From contig NC_133661.1 in assembly GCF_037893015.1 (NCBI RefSeq), positions 221,613,193 through 221,677,192 of the forward strand: DNA of 64,000 nucleotides. The letters are read 5' to 3'. The translations under genes and the position numbers were made by a program. The notes under the pieces were generated by a model. That model was not told the DNA's origin, did no database searches, and saw only the letters and a list, made by a program, of their open reading frames with translations. Positions 13,269 to 23,203 of the stretch are shown piece after piece; the first letter of the stretch is position 1, and each line of letters starts with the position of its first letter. Source of the stretch: Macrotis lagotis (Eukaryota; Chordata; Mammalia; Peramelemorphia; Peramelidae).

Positions 13269-13315
13269 ACATCATTTGTACAAAAATAAAAATAAAACTG
13301 TCAAAAAAAAAGAAA

Positions 13316-13690
13316 AAACCTAGAAATTCTTGCATAACTGACACTGAGTGAAGTCAACAGCACCTGGAGCAACATTATGTAATGATCAGCTATGAAAGAC
13401 TTAGTTCTTCTCAGCCATAGAGTGAACAGAGATAATTCTAAAAGACTTGTGATAAGAAATTCCATCCACATTCAGAAAAAGAACTAGAATCTAAATGCAC
13501 CAAAGCATACTTTTTCACTTTTTAAAATTTGTTGTATGTTATTTTTCTTCCTAATGTCTGATTCTTCTTTCACAACATGGCTAATATGGAAATATATTTA
13601 ACATGATTGTCTATGTTTCTGAGAAAAATGTGGAACTCAAGTTCTTACAAAAAAATGAATATTGAAAATTATCCATCCATATTATTAGAA
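13316..13690 (+). mobile_element. L1 3' end fragment, sense
   Basis: Matches the end of the marsupial L1: GAGTGAAGTCAACAGCACC, ATTCTTCTTTCACAACATGG and TGAATATTGAAAATTATCC, in the L1 order. Confidence 0.75.
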
Positions 13691-14197
13691 AATAAACATA
13701 TAATAAAAACAATGATCATCAAAATGTCATCAGAATATTAAGAATCTGATACTAACCACAAAGCTGGCATGGCAGGATATGATGATAGGATTTTATTGTG
13801 ATAAAAGATTTCAATTATGAAGTTACCTTAGAAATTGGTACATTGTGGTATTATGGGATTTGTGGTTGGCAATGTGTCATTCTTTAAATACTTTTATTAT
13901 GGAACCATTGCATTCTGCTTCATCTCTTCCTTTAGCATTTATTTTAGAAAGTTTTGGGGCACATCTTCTATATCCTAATACTGTGCTAAATAGTGAGAGA
14001 GAGAAAGAAGTTTAAGATCCAGTGATCATCTTCCTTGTGGAAAAAACTGTGGTTTTGTCTTACAAATGAATAGTAAAAGACCTACTGCAAAGCAATACAA
14101 TAATCATCTCAGTTACTAGTCTAAATTGTCCACCTCTTAGAAAAGAAAACAGAATTGAGCAAAAAAAGGTCCTAAGCAGCTTTTAAAAAGCTGAAGT
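13691..14197. other. Unassigned sequence
   Basis: AT-rich, with no recognised gene or repeat. Its right end (14184-14197) is the left target duplication of the next SINE. Confidence 0.5.
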
Positions 14198-14363
14198 TGG
14201 GGTGGTTAGGTGGCACAGTGGATAGAGTACCAGCCCTGGAGTCAGGAGTACCTGGGTTCAAATCCGACCTCAGACACTTAATAATTGCCTAGCTGGGTGG
14301 CCTTGGGCAAGCCACTTACCCCATTGCCTTGCAAAAAATAAAAAAAATAAAAAAATTAAAAAA
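14198..14363 (+). mobile_element. WSINE1-type SINE
   Basis: Complete sense copy with an A-rich AAAAATAAAAA tail. Target duplication TAAAAAGCTGAAGT (14184-14197) and TAAAAGCTGAAGT (14364-14376). Confidence 0.92.
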
Positions 14364-14403
14364 ATAAAAGCTGAAGTCAAGACTATGGATTAAATCTCAC
14401 TAC

Positions 14404-14645
14404 TCTTATGGGGCTAGAGCTGGAGGAATCAGGAAGACCTGAGTTCAATCCTGCTTCAGATACTTCCTAGCTGTGTGACCCTGAAAAAGTCACTTACCCT
14501 CTGTCTCAGTTTCCTCATTCTGAAAATTGGAGATACCACCACCTACCTCACAGAGTTGTTGTAAGGATCAAATGAGATGATAATTGTATTTAACATAGTT
14601 ATTGGGACAGATAGGCACTATATAAACCCTTATTTCCTAATATAT
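14404..14645 (+). mobile_element. MIR-family CORE-SINE
   Basis: tRNA-like head (GGAATCAGGAAGACCTGAG), CORE (TCAGTTTCCTCATTCTGAAA) and the CACTATATAAACCCTTATT 3' end are all visible. It is diverged, so it is older than the WSINE1-type copies. Confidence 0.8.
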
Positions 14646-15484
14646 AGCTGAATTATTTATATTTAAGATTTATTTTTTCCTTCATTCACTGGAATGCTCA
14701 GAGAGGAAGATTAAATAAATGAACAAATAGGAAGTCTAATTAGAAGCAACATCATGAAGAAAGGTGTCATAAGAATGATCATAGAAATGAGAAGTATCCA
14801 AGAAATTGAAATTGTCCAACAAGACATTTCAGCAGCACCAGGTTGGGGAGTATAGTCCCTGTCTAGCATTATTTCCAGTTACTTTCACAAGGCTGCTCCT
14901 AGATGGTGCCACATTGATCTTGAGGTCACATGCCTCTTCTGGTCTTGTGATTGTCAAGTTTTTCTGAGTGATCAGCTTCTAATCTTCATCTCTTTAGGGC
15001 ACTTTCTGACTATCTTAGTATCTATTTTATGGTTTTATGGTTAAAAAACCTCTTAAATAAAAATAGGCTAAAAGATCTCTAGTCCTTACTTGGATTATAA
15101 ATTTCAACATCCAGTTAAATGTTAAAAACCAAACATTATCTGAGTTTTGAAATTATTTTCTCCTGCTTGGGACATAGAGGATCATTTTCCAATTGTCTGA
15201 CTTCACTGGAGAAAACCCTTATAATTTCTACTCAATTCCCTCATTCCCTAAATCCCAAAACCCATTTCTCGAAGAAATTTCTCAGAACTGTATGTGTCTG
15301 TGTCACTGTTATTTTATCCAAGACTCCAATACCCTTTGGGTCCAGTCAAGCAAATCTATCTAAGCACAGAGAATAACCAGGCAAAGTTATTGTTTTTCTC
15401 CTTCAGGGAACCATTCCTGCCTTTATTATTAACATGTGGATGACAGGAAACCTCCAAGGCTTTGAACTTCCCTACATGTAAATA
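14646..15484. other. Unassigned sequence
   Basis: Nothing recognised. The open stretch at 15119-15373 has no domain and is probably chance. Confidence 0.45.
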
Positions 15485-15640
15485 ACAATGACAACTTACA
15501 GCACTTTTGAGTTCAAAAAGTATTTTCATACTTATTGTCTCACTTGATTCTGACAATTCTGTGAGGCAAGCTACACAGAAAACATTATTATATTATTCAT
15601 TTTACAAATAAGGAATATGAGGCAAGACAATTAACATCAA
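15485..15640 (-). repeat. MIR-family CORE-SINE, antisense
   Basis: CAGCACTTTTGAGTTC, TGTGAGGCAAG and ATTTTACAAATAAGGAATATG follow the antisense MIR order. Confidence 0.6.
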
Positions 15641-16000
15641 GAAAACAGATTTCCACCAGCCAGCACCATCCATATGTGAAACCATAAGTTACAGTAAATG
15701 GAAAAATTTTGAATGCTATGAATAATCTTGGCAGTAAACTTTCGAGGGATGCACACATAGATAACGGGGTTGACAAATGCATTGCCAAAATTTGAGAAGC
15801 TCCAAAGGAAAGTGTGGGAGAGGAGGTAGGCTGACTTCCAATATGAAGATCTGTAGAGCCATCTTTCTGAGCTCTTATATGCTTATGAAAGTTGGACAGT
15901 CTGCCAGTGCCATGCCAGGAAATTGAATCATTTCCATTTGAATTGTCTTAGGAAGATTCTGAAGAAGAATCTGACAGATTTCAGACATTGAGATACTTTC

Positions 16001-16133
16001 TTTTTGCAGGACAATAAGGTTAAGCGATTTGCCCAAGGTCACACAGGTAATTTTTCAGTGTCTGAGGCCATATTTGAACTCAGATTCTGACTCCAGGGAT
16101 GCTGCTCTATCCACTGTACCACATGGCTGCCCC
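16001..16133 (-). mobile_element. WSINE1-type SINE, antisense, in RTE-like LINE
   Basis: TTTGCAGGACAATAAGG to CACATGGCTGCCC. Target duplication TGAGATACTTTCTT at 15989-16002 and 16134-16147. Confidence 0.88.
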
Positions 16134-16262
16134 TGAGATACTTTCTTGAGCCAAACTGCCAAGCATTCACATACTACTACAGAGAGCACAACTCCAATGG
16201 GCTGGTTACATTGCTCAAATGCCAAATGTATATTGCCTAAAAGACAGAAAACTCACCCAAGA

Positions 16263-16835
16263 GAGCTAGGACAACTATATTAGACCGGCTGTGGACAACA
16301 TTATCCCCATCCAGGGAAAGAAAAACAAAACATACAAAAAAAAAAAAACCAACCTTTCAGAATCTGATGAACACTTTATAAAACTTATCTCTTATGTATC
16401 TCTTTCCCTTAATCCTAATTCCTCATATTGAAAATAACTAATCTGTAAACATGTTTATCAAAAATGTATGTACAAGGGGGGCTAGGTGGCACAGTGGATA
16501 AAGAACCGGCCCTGGAGTCAGGAGTACCTGGGTTCAAATCTAGCCTCAGACACTTAATAATTACCTGGGTTCAAATCTGGTCTCAGACACTTCATAATTA
16601 TCTAGCTGTGTGGCCTTGGGCAAACCACTTAACCCCATTTGCCTTGCAAAAACCTAAATAAATAAATGAATGAATAAATAAATAAATAAGTAAATAAAAA
16701 TGTATGTACAATGCTAACTTCGCTGTTCACAACTGAGGGGAGGGGGTTGGAAGGGAGGATGGAAGGACATTTTGTAACTTAAAAATATACAAGTGCAGCT
16801 GGATAAAAATAAATAAATAAATAATTTTTTAAAAA
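16263..16835 (+). mobile_element. L1-type 3'-end element inserted in RTE-like LINE
   Basis: CATTATCCCCATCCAGGG, ATCTGTAAACATGTTTATCA, GGGAGGATGGAAGGAC and a TAAATAAATAAA tail match a second copy at 54505-54805. Target copies AGAAAACTCACCCAAG (16247-16262) and AGAAAACTC (from about 16837, then cut by a SINE) flank it. It carries SINE 16476-16696. Confidence 0.7.
16476..16696 (+). mobile_element. WSINE1-type SINE with internal duplication
   Basis: A sense copy, 37 bp longer than the others because the segment 16526-16562 is repeated at 16563-16599. The (AAAT)n-like tail is long. A 15-bp target duplication AAAATGTATGTACAA sits at 16461-16475 and 16697-16711. Confidence 0.93.
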
Positions 16836-16845
16836 AAGAAAACTC

Positions 16846-16995
16846 GGGCAGCTCAGTGACACAGTGGATAGAGCACCAGCCCTGGAGTCAGGACAACATG
16901 AGTTCAGATATGACCTCAGACACTTAATAATTCCCTCGCTGCGTGATCTTGGGTAAGTCACTTAACCCCATTGCCTTGCAAAACTAAAAAAAAAA
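16846..16995 (+). mobile_element. WSINE1-type SINE at the edge of the L1-type insert
   Basis: GGGCAGCTCAGTGACAC head to CATTGCCTTGCAAAACT plus an A run. Short flanks AAAACTC and AAACCTC suggest the target was the second target-duplication copy of the 16263-16835 element. Confidence 0.85.
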
Positions 16996-17351
16996 ACCTC
17001 ACCCAAGGCAGGTGCTCATATAGTGGTCAGAAGAAGTGATACATGAATAATCTCAAGGTCTTGCTGAAGAATTTTGCTATGTATTGTAAGTCAAAAAAGA
17101 CTCTGGCACAGAATTGTCTAGCAAGGTATACCCACATTAAAGGAGGCACTGTGCTCTACAAGCAAAGCAGAATTGTGATAACTGAAAAAGGAGCTTGAGT
17201 AATGCAAATTTAGAGACATGGTCTCTAATAGTTCATAGTCATATGGATTATTTGTGCAAACTGTGGTAGAGACTTCCAAGTTCCTCATATTGGTATGATG
17301 AGCCACAGCTGGACATATTGTATATTGACTCCAACATTGAGATGTCATTTT

Positions 17352-17508
17352 TTTTCTTTTTTAGTTTTTTGCAAAGCAAATGGGGTTAAGTGGCTTGCCC
17401 AAAGCCACACAGCTAGGTAATTAGTAAGTGTCTGAGTCTGGATTTGAACTCAAGTACTCCTGACTCCAGGGCCTGTGCTCTATCCACTGCACCACCTAGC
17501 CACCCCAG
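17352..17508 (-). mobile_element. WSINE1-type SINE, antisense, in RTE-like tail
   Basis: Poly-T to CACCTAGCCACCCC. Target duplication GATGTCATTTT at 17341-17351 and 17509-17519, which is the RTE-like 3' tail itself. Confidence 0.92.
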
Positions 17509-17736
17509 GATGTCATTTTGATCCTCTCTGAGCATAAAGTATAAATAACTTTATGATACTCATTTTACGAATGAGTAATTAGAGCCTCCGAGATCTTTTA
17601 GTGACATCATCAATTTTATGCCACTAATCAGTGGCAGACTTGGGTTTAGACTTCAGGGTTCCTGACTCCTAATCCAAAAATTTCTCTTTCAAAAAACTAT
17701 AATAAGTATAGATGACCTTGTATTGTCAAGCTTCCA

Positions 17737-17884
17737 TTTTCCCACAGTTGCTATTGCTAACTATATTTTCCTCCATCCTATTTCCCACTCCCATTTATTC
17801 TAACCTCTCTCTCTCCTTTCACCCTGTGCCTCCTCAAAAGTGTTTTTTCAGTTGATACCCCCTCCCACAATCTTCCCTTACTTC
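17737..17884. repeat. Left arm of a 145-bp inverted repeat
   Basis: Reverse complement of 18865-19009 with one substitution and two small indels by eye. The loop is about 980 bp. Confidence 0.95.
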
Positions 17885-18139
17885 TATCACCTTCACATCC
17901 CCTTCCTCACCATTTCTTTCCTCTCCCACTTTCCTCTAGGGTAAGAAATTTCTGTATCCATTTGAGTGTGTATGTTATTCCCTCTCTGAGTAAATTCCAA
18001 TGAGAGTAAGACCTTCTCCCACTTCCACTTCACTGCAAAAGCTTTTCTTGTCTTTTATGTGAAATAACTTACCCCATTTTACCTCTCCTTTCCTTTCTCC
18101 CAGGATACTCCTTTCTTACTCATTAAGTCCATTTTTAAA

Positions 18140-18480
18140 ATATATATTCAAATTCAACTTCCATCTGTGCTTTTCTTCATTATTTTTTTCCTATCTCCTT
18201 GACCAGGCTGCTAACTTGGTTTTCACAATTTTCCTGCATTGCTGTCATTTCTTTTCCCAATTTTTCTTCTGTCTCAATTACTTTGATTTTCAAAATCTTT
18301 TTTGAGCTCTTCCATGGACTGAGACCAATTCCTATTTTTCTTGGAGGCTTTGTATGCAGAAGCTTTGACTTTGAAATCTTCTTCTGAGTGTATATTTTTA
18401 CCCTTCATATGACCAAAATAATTGCCTATGTTGAATTTTTTTTCTTCTGTTGTTTGTTCATTTCCCCAGCCTATAACTTG
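18140..18480 (-). pseudogene. L1/HAL1 ORF1 5' part, antisense remnant
   Basis: The reverse complement reads an AAATGAACAAACAACAGAAG start near 18455-18475 and then the ORF1 N-terminal text with EELKKDFENQ-like residues near 18285-18315. It is diverged, and stops are present. Confidence 0.65.
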
Positions 18481-18864
18481 GTTTTAACTCTTTATTAAGA
18501 GTTATAGGTCATTCCAACTAATTATCTTGCAATATTGCTGTTACCTTGTATATAGTATATTTCTCATTGCATCTACTAATGTAAGATTTTTACAGGGAGC
18601 ATCTTGTTCATTATTTCTTAAAATATGTGTTTCTGCTCCTTTTCCTGAGACTGGGGCCCCAGACTATGACTTGGATTGAAATATAAGAGAAGTAACAGAG
18701 TCCTTTCTCAGGGACAGCAAAGGGACCTCTGCCATCTCCCTGACTTCCTTACTGTCTATGGGCTGAGCTCTCTGGAAGCAGTTGCCTGGTAGTTCTGGAG
18801 ACCTGCTTGCTGGTCCTCTGGAACTAGGTCTGTGTTGATTCTAGAAGTGTCTGAGGCTGGATTT

Positions 18865-19009
18865 GAAGTAAGGGAAGATTGTAGGAGGGGGTATCAACTG
18901 AAAAACACTTTTGAGGAGGCACAGGGTGAAAGGAGAGAGAGGTTAGAATAAATGGGAGTGGGAAATAGGATGGAGGAAAATATAGTTAGCAATAGCAACT
19001 GTGGGAAAA
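18865..19009. repeat. Right arm of a 145-bp inverted repeat
   Basis: Pairs with 17737-17884. It corresponds to the L1/HAL1 ORF1-downstream spacer also seen near 62510-62660. Confidence 0.95.
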
Positions 19010-20139
19010 ATATTGAAACAAGTTTTTCTCATAAAGATCTCATTTATCAACATAGAGAACTGAGTCAAATAAATAAAAAATAAGATCCATTCCTCATTTG
19101 ATCAAGAGATATAAACAGTTTTCAGATGAGGTTATTAATCTATTTAAATCATTTTTAAATGGTCCTAACTCACCATTGATAAGAGAAATGCAGGTTAGAA
19201 CAATTCTAAGGCACTCCCTTATACTTACTGGATAGGCTAATAGGATAGAAAGAGAAAATGACATATGTTGAAAGGAATGTAGGGAATTTGAGACATTGAT
19301 GCACTTTGGAGAAGCTGTGAAATGATACCACAATTATGAAGAGTAATTTGGAACTATGCCCAAAGGGCTATAAAAGCAGGTCTACCATTTGGCCTAGTAG
19401 TGGTTAGATTCTATATTCCAGAAGAATTGCAATATGGGAAAAAAAGAATCTATATGTATAGGAATATTTTAGCAGTTCTTTTCTGGTGATGGGGAGCTGG
19501 AGATTGAGAGGATGCCCAGTGGTTGGGGAATGGCTGAACAAATTGTGGCATGTGGTTGAGATGAAATGCTGTTCCATTATAGGAAATAATGAACAGGATG
19601 CTCTCTGTAAAAAACTTACATTAGTTGATGTAAAGAGAAATGTACTGTATAAAAAGTAACAGCAACATTGCAAGATGATTAGTTGGAATGACCTATATTT
19701 TCTCAGCAATACTCTAACCCAAAAGAACTCTGAAGGAATTATAAGAATACTCTCCATTCCAAAGACAGCACTAATAATGTCTGAATGTGGACTGAAGACT
19801 TTTTTTCACTTCATTTTCTTGGGGGGAGGGTTATGTTTACTTTTGCCATATGAATATTGTGGTAATATTTTTTATGTCTACACATTTTCAACCTCTAACA
19901 AGTAGTTTGTTCTCTCTATGTTAGGGAGTGGAATGGGAGGAAGGGAAAGAATTTGTAACTCAAGGTTTTGAAAGTGAATGTTGAAACCTATTTTTCATTT
20001 TAACAGGGGAAATTTTAAATTACATTAAAAAAATTAAAAAATAAAATCGATCTTAAAAAGAAAAAAAGAAAAATAAGGGAAAAGGCTAGAAAAAATGAGT
20101 AAAAAAAAATAAAAATAACAATCTGAACACAGTTATTAT

Positions 20140-21290
20140 AGTGACAGGGAAGTTCAAGGTACAAACTCAGAAGAGTACAATAATGTCAGACTACAGACAA
20201 AGCCCCAGACAAAAAAAAAAAAAAAGGAAAGTGGTCTCAAAAAAAGATTTTAAAAAACAAATAAGAGAGGCAAAAGAAAAATTAGGAAAAAAAATGAGAG
20301 TGACGCAAGAGAACTGTTTTTAAGAGTCTACAGCTTAGAAAAAGAAATCAATTCCTTAAAAAGTAGAAAGCAGTCAAATGGAAAAGGAAATACAAAAGCT
20401 AATTGAGGAAAGTAATTCCCTAAAAATTAGAAATGGGCAAGTAGAAACTAATGACTCTTTGAGACAGCAAGAATCAAACAAACAAAATCAAAAGTTTAAA
20501 GAAAAAAAAGATAGTTTAAAATATCTCACTGGAAAAACAACTGACCTGGAAAATAGATCTAGGAGAAATCATGTAAGAATCATTGGATTACCTGAAAGCC
20601 ATAACCAAAAGAAGTACTTCGACATCACTCTCCAAGAAATTATTAAAGTAAACTGTGCTGTGGAGTGGCTAGGTGATACAGTGAATAGAGCACCAGCCCT
20701 GGAGTCAGGAGGACCTGAGTTCAAATTTGGCCTCAGACACTTAATATTTACCTAGCTGTGTGACCTTGAGCAAGTCACTTAACCCCATTGACTTCCAAAG
20801 AACAACAAAGAAAACTGTGCTGATATACTGAAACCAGAGGACAAAAATAGGCACTGAAAGAATTCACCAAATCACCTTCTGAAAGAGATCCCAGAATGAA
20901 GATTCCATGCAACATTACAGCTAAATTTCAGAATTCCCTGGTCAAAAAAAAAAAATATTTCAAGCAGCCAGAAAGAAACAGTTCAAATATCCAGAAGTCA
21001 CAATTAAGATTGCAAAGGACTTAGTAGTTGCAACATTAAAGGTTCTGAGGTCATGTAACATAATATTCTGGAAGGCAAAGGATTTAGGACCACAATTATG
21101 AAACAATCACCTGGTGAAATTTAGTAAAATGATACTGGGGGGAGGGGAAGGGGAGGAGGTGGTCATTCAATAGTAGGATATCAAGCTTCCCATAAAGAAA
21201 ACAATCAGAAGTTAACAAAAAATTTGATTTCCAATATCAAGATTCAAAAGAAGCAAGAAAAGATTAAAAGGAAAAATAAAACATGAGGGA
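20140..21290 (+). pseudogene. L1 ORF1 remnant
   Basis: Lysine-rich N-terminus, KKDFKKQIREAKEKLGKKM (about 20246-20302), an IGQM-like coiled coil, and TDLENRSRRNHVRIIGLPES (about 20540-20600) at the RNA-recognition domain. A SINE cuts it at 20661, and the C-terminal part (about 20820-21110) is frameshifted. Confidence 0.78.
20661..20811 (+). mobile_element. WSINE1-type SINE in L1 ORF1
   Basis: GAGTGGCTAGGTGATACAG to CCCCATTGACTTCC. Target duplication AAACTGTGCTG (20650-20660 and 20812-20822). Confidence 0.9.
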
Positions 21291-21339
21291 TTCAATCCTG
21301 TTGAACTGCTTATATCCCTATGGGGGGAAATGACATTTG

Positions 21340-21489
21340 CAATTCTCATTTTCTTGTGGGGCAATGGGGCTAAGTGACTTGCCCAGGGTCATACAATTAG
21401 TAAGTGGAAAGTGTCTGAGCTAGTATTTGAACTCAGGTTCTCCTGACTCCAGGGCCAGTGCTCTATCCACTGCTCCAGCTAACTTCCTC
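21340..21489 (-). mobile_element. WSINE1-type SINE, antisense, diverged
   Basis: TTGTGGGGCAATGGGGCTAAG to CCACTGCTCCAGCTAACTTCC. It lies in the L1 ORF1-ORF2 spacer. No clear target duplication. Confidence 0.8.
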
Positions 21490-21999
21490 GGTTGTAACTC
21501 TTAAGATCACTAGCAGTGCAGTTAAAAGGTGTATACATAAACAGAGGATATATGCATAACGTGAATTAGAGTGAATGACATAAAATACTTAAGGAATGAC
21601 AAATAGTACACTGAATGCAGAAGGAAATTAAAGATAGAATAGGATAAAATAGTTCACAAGAAGTATGAAAGCTCTATTACAGTAGAGAGAAAAATGGGAG
21701 GATGGGCAGTCACCATCACTTCAACCTTATTTTCATCAGAATTGACTCAAAGAGGGAATAATATACACAATTAGTTGAATATGGAAATCCCTCTTAGCTA
21801 ACAGGGAAGTAGGAGAGGAGGAGATTAAGTAGCGGGTGGGGGTGGGAGTGGGAAGGTAGAATACTAACAGAAAGGAAGGCAGAGCTGGGGAGACAACTGA
21901 TAGAAGCGAAACACTGGCAAAGAGCAAAAGGGTGAAAGGAGAGGGAGGACAAAAAAAGGAGGAAAAATAGGATGAAATAAAAATATAATGTAATGATCA

Positions 22000-23005
22000 T
22001 AACTTTGAGGATTAATGAGATGAAATCTTCCATTAAAAAGAAATGAATAGCAGAGTGGATTAAAACTCAGAATTTTACAATATGTTGTTCACAAGAAACA
22101 CATTTGAAGCAGAGAGACACCCAAAGAATAAGGAGAAGAGACTGGAGCAGAATATATTATGCTTCAGCTGAAGTAAATTTTTTAAAAAAGCAGGAATAGC
22201 AATCCTAGTCTCAAATTAAGCAAAATCAAAACTAGATTGAATTCAAAAAGATAAGAAAGGAAACTATATCTTGCTAAAATACTAAACATATATGAACCAA
22301 ATTCTTAAAGGAGCAGTTAAGTGAGTTACTCTAAGAAATAAACACAAAAATTTTACTAGTGAACTCAATTGGCTCCTTTCAGAACTTAAATACCAACCAA
22401 AAAATAAACAAGAAAGAAACTAAGGAGGTGAATAGAATCTTAGAAAAGTTAGATATGACAGAACTTCGGAGAAACTTGAATAGCAATACAAAATATTATA
22501 ACTTTATCTCAGCAGTTCTTACAACAGTCATGAAAATTGACCATGTATTAGGGCACAAAAACTTCAAAATCAAATGTAGAAATGCAAAAAATATTAAATA
22601 TATTATTTTCAGATTATAATGCAATAAAAATTACATTCAACAAAGGACAATGAAAAGATAAATTAAAAATTAATTGGAAACTAAATAATCTAATCCCAAA
22701 AATGCATTAAAGGACAAAGCATAGAAATAATCAATAATTTCATTAAAGAGAATGACATCAATGAGATAATATACCCAAATTTGAGGGATCAGTCAAAGTA
22801 GTACTTAGAGGAAATTATTACTCTAAATTCTTACAACAACAAAATACAAAAAAGAATAGATCCATGAATTGGGAATGAAAGCTAAAAAAAAAAAACTAGA
22901 AAAAAGAACAAATTAAAAATTCCCAATTGGGCACCAATTAGAAATCCTGAAAGCCAAAGATGAGATTAATAAATGTGAAATTAAGAAAACTATTGTGCTA
23001 ATAAA
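22000..23005 (+). pseudogene. L1 ORF2 endonuclease remnant
   Basis: Matches the 2485-3770 region of the first L1. The open stretch 22359-22616 includes EKLDMTELRRNLN and KIDHVLGHKN, the second half of the APE-type endonuclease. Stops elsewhere. Confidence 0.75.
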
Positions 23006-23009
23006 TAAA

Positions 23010-23203
23010 AAGGACAACTAGGTGGCCCAATGGATAGAGCATCAGCCCTGGATTCAGGAGGACCTGAGCTCAAATTTGACCTCAGACAGGTAATTACCTA
23101 GCTAATTAATTACCTACCTAATTAATAATTACCTAACTGTGTGACCTTGAGCAAGTCATTTAACCCCATTACCTTAAATAAAATATTTTTAAAAATAAAT
23201 AAA
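23010..23203 (+). mobile_element. WSINE1-type SINE at an L1 deletion junction
   Basis: GGACAACTAGGTGGCCCAATGG head with a locally expanded AATTACCTA/AATTAATTACCTACC segment (23089-23133). The AATAAATAAA-like flanks on both sides are too simple to prove a target duplication. Confidence 0.85.

Larger units (their letters stand above)
10462..13313 (+). mobile_element. HAL1 (half-L1) retrotransposon, near full length
   Basis: A 2.85-kb sense element that starts GGGGGGCAGAGTCAAG, has an L1-like 5'UTR, an ORF1 remnant (about 11249-12310), and then runs straight into a purine-rich 3'UTR with a TATA microsatellite and an AATAAAACTG A-rich tail. There is no endonuclease or reverse transcriptase segment. 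The same order is seen at 59983-62880, so the absence of ORF2 is a family property rather than a deletion. It carries a diverged antisense SINE at about 12809-12944. HAL1s move with L1 enzymes supplied in trans. Confidence 0.82.
15860..17545 (+). mobile_element. RTE-like LINE ORF2 C-terminus and 3' tail, host of nested insertions
   Basis: A degenerate non-L1 LINE end. The readable peptide has ACESWTVCQ near 15885, a GWLHCSNAKCILPK-type segment near 16199 (from the common RxGHxxRMPxxRLPK motif), SGQKK near 17020, and a terminal CANCGRDFQVPHIGMMSHS zinc-finger-like motif near 17255-17310. It ends GATGTCATTTTGATCC. The same head-to-tail motifs occur at the C-terminus of some RTE/CR1-type reverse transcriptase ORFs, so the clade is inferred. 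Five later insertions split it: 16001-16133, 16263-16835, 16476-16696 (inside the previous one), 16846-16995 and 17352-17508. Confidence 0.7.
17737..20045 (+). mobile_element. Inverted (twin-primed-looking) L1/HAL1-type insertion
   Basis: The left part (17737-18864) is antisense: spacer, ORF1 remnant, then 5'UTR towards the right. The right part (18865-20045) is sense: spacer, then the ORF2 C-terminus and L1 3'UTR with an A-rich tail. The order, 5' part inverted and 3' part in sense, is that of twin priming. The two parts share about 145 bp of spacer as near-perfect inverted arms (17737-17884 and 18865-19009). The sense part jumps from spacer to the ORF2 end near 19030, so endonuclease and reverse transcriptase are absent. 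Confidence 0.72.
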
